A stretch of 8,605 nucleotides of DNA. Origin: JBKDZL01 sp047971145 (GTDB lineage Bacteria; Bacillota_I; Bacilli_A; Erysipelotrichales; Erysipelotrichaceae). Location of the stretch: positions 1 to 8,605 of the forward strand of contig JBKDZL010000037.1 in assembly GCA_047971145.1 (NCBI GenBank). The letters run 5' to 3'. Both the position numbers and the translations under genes were made by a program. Positions 1 to 4,634 of the stretch are shown in pieces. Position 1 is the stretch's first letter, and the number at the start of each line of letters is the position of its first letter. Under the pieces are notes generated by a model. That model did no database searches and was not told where the DNA came from. It worked only from the letters and a program-made list of their open reading frames with translations.

Positions 1-1558
1 CAGTCCACAAGAACTTTCGGCGATGATCTTGACTTATTTAAAATCATATGCTGAAGATTACTTAGGTGAAAAAGTGACTAAAGCTGTAATTACTGTTCCT
101 GCATACTTTAATGATGCCCAAAGACAAGCAACTAAAGATGCTGGTAAAATTGCTGGATTAGATGTTGAGAGAATTATTAATGAACCAACTGCAGCTGCTT
201 TGGCTTATGGTATTGATAAAACTGATACTGAACAAAAAGTTTTAGTTTATGATTTAGGTGGTGGTACTTTCGATGTTTCGATTTTAGAATTGGCTGATGG
301 GACTTTTGAAGTATTGTCAACTAGTGGTGATAACCAATTAGGTGGTGATGATTTTGACCATGTAATTGTTGATTGGATGGTAGAAGGCTTTAAAAAAGAG
401 CATGGTATTGATTTAAGTGCTGATAAAATGGCTTCTCAAAGATTAAAAGAAGCTGCTGAGAAAGCTAAGAAAGATTTATCTTCTATGGTATCAACTCAAA
501 TTAGTTTGCCATTTATCTCGGCAGGTGCTTCAGGGCCTTTGCACTTTGAACAAAATTTATCAAGAGCTAAATTTGATGAAATGACTAAATTCTTAGTTGA
601 AAAAACAATTGTACCAATAAAACAAGCATTAAAAGATGCTGGCTTAACTAAAAATGATATTCACCAAGTATTAATGGTTGGTGGATCAACTAGAATTCCA
701 GCGGTTGTTGAGTCTGTTAAAAAAGAGTTAGGAAAAGAACCAAATAAATCTGTTAACCCTGATGAGGTAGTAGCTATGGGTGCTGCAATTCAAGGAGGTG
801 TAATTTCAGGTGATGTTAAAGATGTCTTATTATTAGATGTTACACCATTATCATTAGGTATTGAAACTATGGGACAAGTTATGACAGTTTTAATCCCTAG
901 AAATACAACAATTCCAACATCAAAATCGCAAGTCTTCTCAACAGCTGCAGATAATCAACCAGCAGTAGATATTCATGTCTTGCAAGGTGAGCGTCCAATG
1001 GCACCAGATAATAAAACACTAGGTATGTTTAAATTAGATGGTATAGCTCCAGCAAGACGTGGTGTACCACAAATTGAGGTTACCTTTGATATTGATGTTA
1101 ACGGTATTGTCCATGTATCTGCTTTAGATAAAGGAACTAATAAAAAACAATCTATCACAATCTCAAATTCTTCTGGATTATCGGAGTCTGAAATTGAAAA
1201 AATGGTTCAAGAAGCAGAAATGAATAAGGCTGAAGATGATAAGCGCAAAGAAGAAGTTGAACTTAAAAACAAAGCAGAACAATTTATTCACCAAATCAAT
1301 CAAAGTTTAGAAGAAAACGGTGATAAAGTAGATGCTAATCAAAAAGCTGAAACAGAAAAATTAAGAGATGAATTACAAGAGGCTTTAAATAATAATGACA
1401 TTGATACTCTTAAAATAAAATTAGAAGCTTTAGAAAAAGCTTCACAAGCAATGGCAGAACAAATGTATCAACAAGCTGATGCAACTCAAGGACAAAGTGA
1501 AGATACAACCAACAATGATGATAATGTTGTTGATGCAGAATTCGAAGAGAAAAAATAA
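1..1558 (+). CDS. dnaK: Chaperone protein DnaK (Hsp70), 5' end outside window
   Basis: ATP-dependent cytosolic chaperone that binds exposed hydrophobic peptides and cycles with DnaJ and GrpE. The gene runs off the left edge: the frame is open from base 2 and begins with SPQELSAM, a motif inside the ATPase domain, so roughly the first 90 residues are missing (inferred from Gram-positive DnaK of about 610 residues). Visible Hsp70 marks in order are VPAYFNDAQRQATKDAG, NEPTAAALAYG, the phosphate-binding DLGGGTFDVS, GGSTRIPAV, the linker region DVLLLDVTPLSLG, the substrate-binding beta domain with SQVFSTAADNQ and QGERPMA, a charged helical lid, and the typical acidic end VVDAEFEE. Small departures from the usual family sequence are TMGQVMT (usually TMGGVMT) and ARRGVPQ (usually APRGVPQ). 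An internal ATG at base 23 is not the start. dnaJ follows 72 bases downstream, as in an hrcA-grpE-dnaK-dnaJ operon. Confidence 0.98.
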   Translation, partial: SPQELSAMILTYLKSYAEDYLGEKVTKAVITVPAYFNDAQRQATKDAGKIAGLDVERIINEPTAAALAYGIDKTDTEQKVLVYDLGGGTFDVSILELADGTFEVLSTSGDNQLGGDDFDHVIVDWMVEGFKKEHGIDLSADKMASQRLKEAAEKAKKDLSSMVSTQISLPFISAGASGPLHFEQNLSRAKFDEMTKFLVEKTIVPIKQALKDAGLTKNDIHQVLMVGGSTRIPAVVESVKKELGKEPNKSVNPDEVVAMGAAIQGGVISGDVKDVLLLDVTPLSLGIETMGQVMTVLIPRNTTIPTSKSQVFSTAADNQPAVDIHVLQGERPMAPDNKTLGMFKLDGIAPARRGVPQIEVTFDIDVNGIVHVSALDKGTNKKQSITISNSSGLSESEIEKMVQEAEMNKAEDDKRKEEVELKNKAEQFIHQINQSLEENGDKVDANQKAETEKLRDELQEALNNNDIDTLKIKLEALEKASQAMAEQMYQQADATQGQSEDTTNNDDNVVDAEFEEKK

Positions 1559-1584
1559 ATTTAGTTAATTATCGTACAATTAAA

Positions 1585-1609
1585 TAAGACCTAGAAATTC
1601 TAGGTCTTA
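1585..1609 (+). promoter_or_regulatory. Strong hairpin between dnaK and dnaJ, no T-tract
   Basis: Bases 1585-1595 pair perfectly with 1599-1609, giving an 11-bp stem with a 3-base loop. The bases after it (GTTGGTGAG) contain no run of T, so it is not a standard intrinsic terminator. Its place between the dnaK stop and the dnaJ ribosome binding site suggests an mRNA stability or processing element, or a partial terminator that lowers dnaJ relative to dnaK. The role is inference; the pairing is read directly. Confidence 0.6.
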
Positions 1610-1630
1610 GTTGGTGAGAGAAGGAGTATT

Positions 1631-2749
1631 ATGGCAAAAAGAGATTATTATGAAATATTAGGTATTAATAAAAATGCAGAACAGTCGGAAATTAAAAAAG
1701 CTTATCGCAAACTAGCAAAAAAATATCATCCTGATGTAAATAAAGAAGCTGGAGCTGATGTTAAGTTTAAAGAAGTTCAAGAAGCATATGATTGCTTAGC
1801 TGATGCTAATAAAAAGGCTCAATATGATCAATTTGGTCATGCAGCTTTTGATCAAAATTCAGGTTTTGGATCTCAGGGTGGTTTTGGCGGTGCTGGCGGT
1901 TTTGAAGATTTTGGTGATATCTTTAGTTCCTTCTTTGGTGGTGGCTTTGGTGGTGGTAGAAGACAATCGAATGCTCCACGCAAAGGACAAGATAGGCTAA
2001 TGCGGATGAGCATTGACTTTATGGAAGCTATTAAAGGAAAAACTGCAAGTATTCAATTAGATGTTGATGAGAAATGTGGTAGTTGTAATGGTAGTGGTGC
2101 TCACTCATCAAGTGATATAAAAAATTGTACTACTTGTAATGGTCAGGGCAGAGTTATGAGCCAACAAAGAACTGCTTTTGGGGTTTTTCAACAAGAGACT
2201 ATTTGCCCTCATTGTCATGGTAGTGGTAAAGAAATAAAAAATAAATGTAAGAAATGCCATGGTAGTGGTTATGAGCATAAAACTGTGAAAGTTGATATTA
2301 AAATTCCAGCCGGAATCAATACTGGTCAACAATTGAGAATAAGTGGCAAAGGAGAAGCTGGATTAAATGGTGGACCAAATGGTGATTTAATCGTAGAGAT
2401 TCTAGTTAAAAATCATAAAAACTTCATTAGAGATGGTAAAAATATTCATATTAAAATCCCAATTTCTCTCACTGATGCAGTATTAGGTGCTAAAATTGAT
2501 GTACCAACTGTATATGGAGATGTCGAACTTAAGATACCAGAGGGGACACAACCTAACACTCAATTTCGCTTAAAAGGTAAAGGTGTTATTGATATTAGAG
2601 GTGGTAGCCATGGTGATCAATATGTTGAGGTAAGTGTGGATATTCCTAAACGCCTTAGTGTTGAAGAAAAAGATTTGTTTAATAAAATTAAACTTAAACA
2701 AAGTAAGTCTAAAGGTGTATTTGAAAAATTTAAAGATGCATTTAATTAA
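1631..2749 (+). CDS. dnaJ: Chaperone protein DnaJ (Hsp40), type I
   Basis: Co-chaperone that delivers unfolded clients to DnaK and stimulates its ATPase. At 372 residues it is a normal full-length type I DnaJ. The J domain covers about residues 1-70, with the HPD motif at 33-35 needed to activate DnaK. A Gly/Phe-rich region covers about 78-118. All four zinc-finger repeats CxxCxGxG are intact, starting at C149, C166, C192 and C206, so both zinc sites should form. The C-terminal substrate-binding beta domains follow (about 220-350). The start is fixed by AAGGAG at 1621-1626, four bases before the ATG, and by the family start MAKRDYYEILG. It is probably transcribed with dnaK through the 1585-1609 hairpin, and the transcript ends at the terminator overlapping its stop codon. 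Confidence 0.98.
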   Translation: MAKRDYYEILGINKNAEQSEIKKAYRKLAKKYHPDVNKEAGADVKFKEVQEAYDCLADANKKAQYDQFGHAAFDQNSGFGSQGGFGGAGGFEDFGDIFSSFFGGGFGGGRRQSNAPRKGQDRLMRMSIDFMEAIKGKTASIQLDVDEKCGSCNGSGAHSSSDIKNCTTCNGQGRVMSQQRTAFGVFQQETICPHCHGSGKEIKNKCKKCHGSGYEHKTVKVDIKIPAGINTGQQLRISGKGEAGLNGGPNGDLIVEILVKNHKNFIRDGKNIHIKIPISLTDAVLGAKIDVPTVYGDVELKIPEGTQPNTQFRLKGKGVIDIRGGSHGDQYVEVSVDIPKRLSVEEKDLFNKIKLKQSKSKGVFEKFKDAFN

Positions 2750-2772
2750 GAGAACTATCGTTCTCTTTTTTT
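2748..2772 (+). terminator. Intrinsic terminator of the dnaK-dnaJ transcript
   Basis: Bases 2748-2755 pair with 2760-2767 (8 bp, TATC loop), followed by a run of seven T at 2766-2772. The 5' arm begins inside the dnaJ TAA stop codon, so a terminating ribosome could hinder folding. Confidence 0.85.
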
Positions 2773-2775
2773 AGG

Positions 2776-2784
2776 TATTATACT
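2776..2784 (+). promoter_or_regulatory. Possible promoter -10 for the small peptide gene
   Basis: TATTATACT holds two overlapping -10-like hexamers: TATTAT at 2776-2781 and TATACT at 2779-2784, each 5 of 6 to TATAAT. No convincing -35 is seen 16-18 bases upstream, where the dnaJ terminator lies. A promoter is expected here because the next gene sits just after a terminator. From TATACT, transcription would start near 2791, giving a leader of about 28 bases. Confidence 0.4.
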
Positions 2785-2818
2785 CTTTATCAGTAATAAA
2801 TAAATAAGGAGGTAAAAA

Positions 2819-2926
2819 ATGATATATATTTTAATCGCAGTTGGAGCAGTAATGGTATTAAAATTATTGTTTTCTTCAAGAGGTAGAGTTAAAATACCTG
2901 GTCTGATCGAAGGGAGTTGGAGTTAG
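2819..2926 (+). CDS. Small single-pass membrane peptide, 35 aa, unknown function
   Basis: A short open frame not assignable to any family I know. The start is supported by a near-perfect ribosome binding site, AAGGAGGT at 2806-2813, five bases before the ATG; this is among the best in the window. The peptide begins MIYILIAVGAV and is hydrophobic over residues 2-18, with one lysine at 15. A short basic stretch at 21-25 (RGRVK) and a tail ending EGSWS follow. This pattern predicts one membrane helix with the basic side in the cytoplasm. It lies between two intrinsic terminators, has a possible promoter of its own, and its TAG stop overlaps the downstream terminator stem. It could be a stand-alone small membrane protein, a type I toxin-like peptide (I see no clear antisense RNA), or a leader peptide for radC. 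That it is translated is likely from the signals; its function is unknown. Confidence 0.6.
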   Translation: MIYILIAVGAVMVLKLLFSSRGRVKIPGLIEGSWS

Positions 2927-2950
2927 GATAGTATTACTATCCTTTCTTTT
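2925..2950 (+). terminator. Intrinsic terminator between the small peptide gene and radC
   Basis: Bases 2925-2932 pair perfectly with 2936-2943 (AGGATAGT and ACTATCCT, 8 bp, 3-base loop), followed by a T-rich tail TTCTTTT at 2944-2950. The stem starts inside the TAG stop codon (2924-2926) of the 35-codon gene and ends 12 bases before the radC ATG, so any transcript entering radC from upstream must pass it. Confidence 0.75.
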
Positions 2951-2955
2951 AGATT

Positions 2956-3633
2956 ATGAGAGTAAAAGAAATTCCAATTAATGAGCGACCACGAGAAAAA
3001 GCTTTTAATTATGGTATTGAATATTTAAGTGATAGAGAGTTACTAGCTCTATTAATTAGAAGTGGCACCAAAAAACACTCGGCAATCGAAATAGCAGACT
3101 TGTTATTAAAAAACCATGGTGGCTTAAGAAATTGTTTGCAATTAGATTTAGCAGATTTAATGAAACAGCCAGGAATTAAAAAAGCTAAGGGTTTGGAAAT
3201 TTTAGCTAGTATTGAATTAGCTAAAAGGATGCTATTAGAAGAAATTAAACATAATGATGTGATTACTCATCCTAAGATTTTAGTTAACTGGTTTAACTAT
3301 CAATTTAAAGCATTATTGCAAGAAATATTTGTCGTGGTATTTTTGAATGTTAAAAATGAAGTGATGGATTTTGAAGTGATTTCTAAAGGGGGACTTAGTA
3401 GTGCACCAGTTCATACTCGAGATGTATTTCGCAAGGCAATTGTCAAGGGAGTAGATAAGATAGTTTGTTTACATAATCATCCATCTAATGATATTACACC
3501 ATCAGCAGCTGATACTCAAGTAACTAAGAGTTTGTTAGCCGCAAGCAAATTTGTTAATATTCCACTACTAGATCATCTAATCATCGGAGGTAATAAGTAT
3601 TATAGCTTTAGGGAAAATAAGCAAATAGATTAA
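2956..3633 (+). CDS. radC: RadC family JAMM/MPN-domain protein
   Basis: Member of the RadC (UPF0758) family. The old link to DNA repair is not well supported, and the biochemical role is unsettled. Length (225 aa) is normal. The N-terminal helical part opens with the family signature IPINERPREK and includes the helix-hairpin-helix-like GIKKAKG segment. The C-terminal part is a JAMM metalloprotease-like fold: E140, H173-N-H175, S183 and D186 match the zinc-site pattern HxH-x7-S-x2-D. LLDHLIIG and a terminal YSFRE also match. Two conserved stretches differ: HNHPSN replaces the usual HNHPSG (N178), and HTRDVF (153-158) replaces the usual xPREVF. An in-frame TAG at 2950-2952 fixes the start at or just before 2956, and the family N-terminus fits this ATG. 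No ribosome binding site is visible; the preceding bases are the terminator tail. Confidence 0.93.
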   Translation: MRVKEIPINERPREKAFNYGIEYLSDRELLALLIRSGTKKHSAIEIADLLLKNHGGLRNCLQLDLADLMKQPGIKKAKGLEILASIELAKRMLLEEIKHNDVITHPKILVNWFNYQFKALLQEIFVVVFLNVKNEVMDFEVISKGGLSSAPVHTRDVFRKAIVKGVDKIVCLHNHPSNDITPSAADTQVTKSLLAASKFVNIPLLDHLIIGGNKYYSFRENKQID

Positions 3634-3639
3634 TAAACA

Positions 3640-3648
3640 TGTTATAAT
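3640..3648 (+). promoter_or_regulatory. Extended -10 promoter of the lipoprotein-polA operon
   Basis: TGTTATAAT is a perfect TATAAT (3643-3648) preceded by the TGn extension. No -35-like hexamer is seen around 3619-3626, which extended -10 promoters can do without. With normal spacing, transcription starts at about 3655, inside the ribosome binding site. The upstream gene radC stops at 3633 with no terminator between, so some read-through is also likely. Confidence 0.65.
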
Positions 3649-3652
3649 ATCT

Positions 3653-3660
3653 AAGGAGGA
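3653..3660 (+). promoter_or_regulatory. Ribosome binding site deciding the lipoprotein start
   Basis: AAGGAGGA lies eight bases before ATG 3669 and five bases before TTG 3666; both are in frame and adjacent. ATG is preferred as the stronger codon at acceptable spacing and gives the typical MKKFIK signal-peptide start. The site nearly abuts the -10 element, so the mRNA may begin within it. Confidence 0.7.
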
Positions 3661-3668
3661 TTTTTTTG

Positions 3669-4634
3669 ATGAAAAAATTTATTAAAATCTTAATTATAAC
3701 TACAATGTTATTAACTATTCTTTCTGGTTGTGTAGTTAAAAGAATAAAAGTTTGTTCAACGATCTATCCAATACAATATTTATTAGAAAAAATTGGAGGA
3801 AATCGTATTGATACTTGTAATATTGGTGATAACACTCAGATTATTAGATCATCATTATCGCCGACTTATCGAATAGATTTAGTTGATGCGACTACAATTA
3901 TGTATGCTGGTGGTGTTGAGCCTTATTTGGATTTATATTCTTCAGAATTTTTGGATGCTGGTTATAGCTTGCTTGATGCTACTATGAATGCTAATTTATA
4001 TTTATTTAAACGCTACACAATTATTAAAACTAATAATGAGTTTTTAGCTGTTGATAGTAAGTACTATCCTGAAACTGATTTATTTGATAATGTTGACCTT
4101 TACAACAATGATCCCTATGTTTGGCTTGACCCCATTGCCTTTACTTCCATGGCCAGAACTATGACTGATTACTTAATTAAAAATCAACCCTTAGATGAGG
4201 AATATTTTAATAATAATTATGAAGAATTAGAGAGTGAGTTAGCTAACTTAGATGCTCAATATCAAGAACTTAAAAATAATGTTGTACCTAAATTTGTCAC
4301 AGTTACTCCAAGTTTTGGTAATTGGCAAAAATCTTATGGTGTAGAAATTTATCCGACTATTCTTTCAAGATATGGTGTTGTGCCTAATCAACAGCAACAA
4401 AATTACTTAATTGAATATATCAAAAATAAAAATATAAAATATATTGCCTATGAAACTAATTTGCCTGATGATATTCAAGCTTTTTATGATAAATTAGTAA
4501 ATGAATTATCTTTAAAACCTATTAAACTATATAATTTATCATTTATTACTGATGAGCAAGTGGCAGATGGCGAAGACTATTTAAGTTTAATGAAGGCAAA
4601 TCTGAGAAGTCTGCAGGAGTTGCAAGGTGAGTAA
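3669..4634 (+). CDS. ZnuA/PsaA-like substrate-binding lipoprotein without histidines
   Basis: Predicted surface lipoprotein of 321 aa. A basic MKKFIK start, a hydrophobic core and the lipobox LSGC place the lipidated cysteine at C21. The rest follows the metal-binding (cluster A-I, SBP_bac_9) layout: STIYPIQYLLEKIGG near the N-terminus, AGGVEPYLD, DPYVWLDP at 148-155, a helical linker rich in Glu and Asn, then SFGNWQKSYGV, YIAYETNLP and FITDEQ, ending with DYLSLMKANL. In family members that bind Zn or Mn, ligands are usually His, His, His/Glu and Asp. Here the first site reads TQIIRSS, the second is Y150 in place of the His of DPHxWLDP, and the third is T213. D295 is kept. No histidine occurs anywhere in the protein. 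Metal binding in the usual way is therefore doubtful. No permease or ATPase gene is adjacent. The last 8 bases overlap polA, so it heads that operon. Confidence 0.8.
   Translation: MKKFIKILIITTMLLTILSGCVVKRIKVCSTIYPIQYLLEKIGGNRIDTCNIGDNTQIIRSSLSPTYRIDLVDATTIMYAGGVEPYLDLYSSEFLDAGYSLLDATMNANLYLFKRYTIIKTNNEFLAVDSKYYPETDLFDNVDLYNNDPYVWLDPIAFTSMARTMTDYLIKNQPLDEEYFNNNYEELESELANLDAQYQELKNNVVPKFVTVTPSFGNWQKSYGVEIYPTILSRYGVVPNQQQQNYLIEYIKNKNIKYIAYETNLPDDIQAFYDKLVNELSLKPIKLYNLSFITDEQVADGEDYLSLMKANLRSLQELQGE

Noticed and set aside
973..1158. Open frame on the minus strand inside dnaK
   Set aside because: It lies wholly within the dnaK coding region, has no ribosome binding site I can see and resembles no family; it is a by-product of the dnaK codons.
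1575..1580. TACAAT as a possible promoter for dnaJ
   Set aside because: No -35 or extended -10 accompanies it, and similar hexamers are frequent in DNA this AT-rich; co-transcription with dnaK is simpler.
1858..1965. GGTGGT-rich tract that looks like a tandem repeat
   Set aside because: It encodes the expected Gly/Phe-rich linker of DnaJ, so codon-level repetition is explained.
1803..2000. Second + strand frame inside dnaJ
   Set aside because: It arises from the repetitive Gly/Phe-coding stretch read one frame off; the dnaJ frame carries all family motifs.
2108..2332. Minus-strand frame opposite the dnaJ zinc-finger region
   Set aside because: A shadow of the CxxCxGxG repeat codons; no start signal and no recognisable domain.
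2777..2782. TATAAT on the minus strand as an antisense promoter against dnaJ or near the small peptide gene (toxin-antitoxin idea)
   Set aside because: It is the complement of the TATTATACT on the + strand, has no -35, and transcription from it would run away from the peptide gene, so it offers no antitoxin RNA.
3666..3668. TTG as the lipoprotein start codon
   Set aside because: ATG follows immediately in the same frame at good spacing from AAGGAGGA; the TTG adds only one residue.
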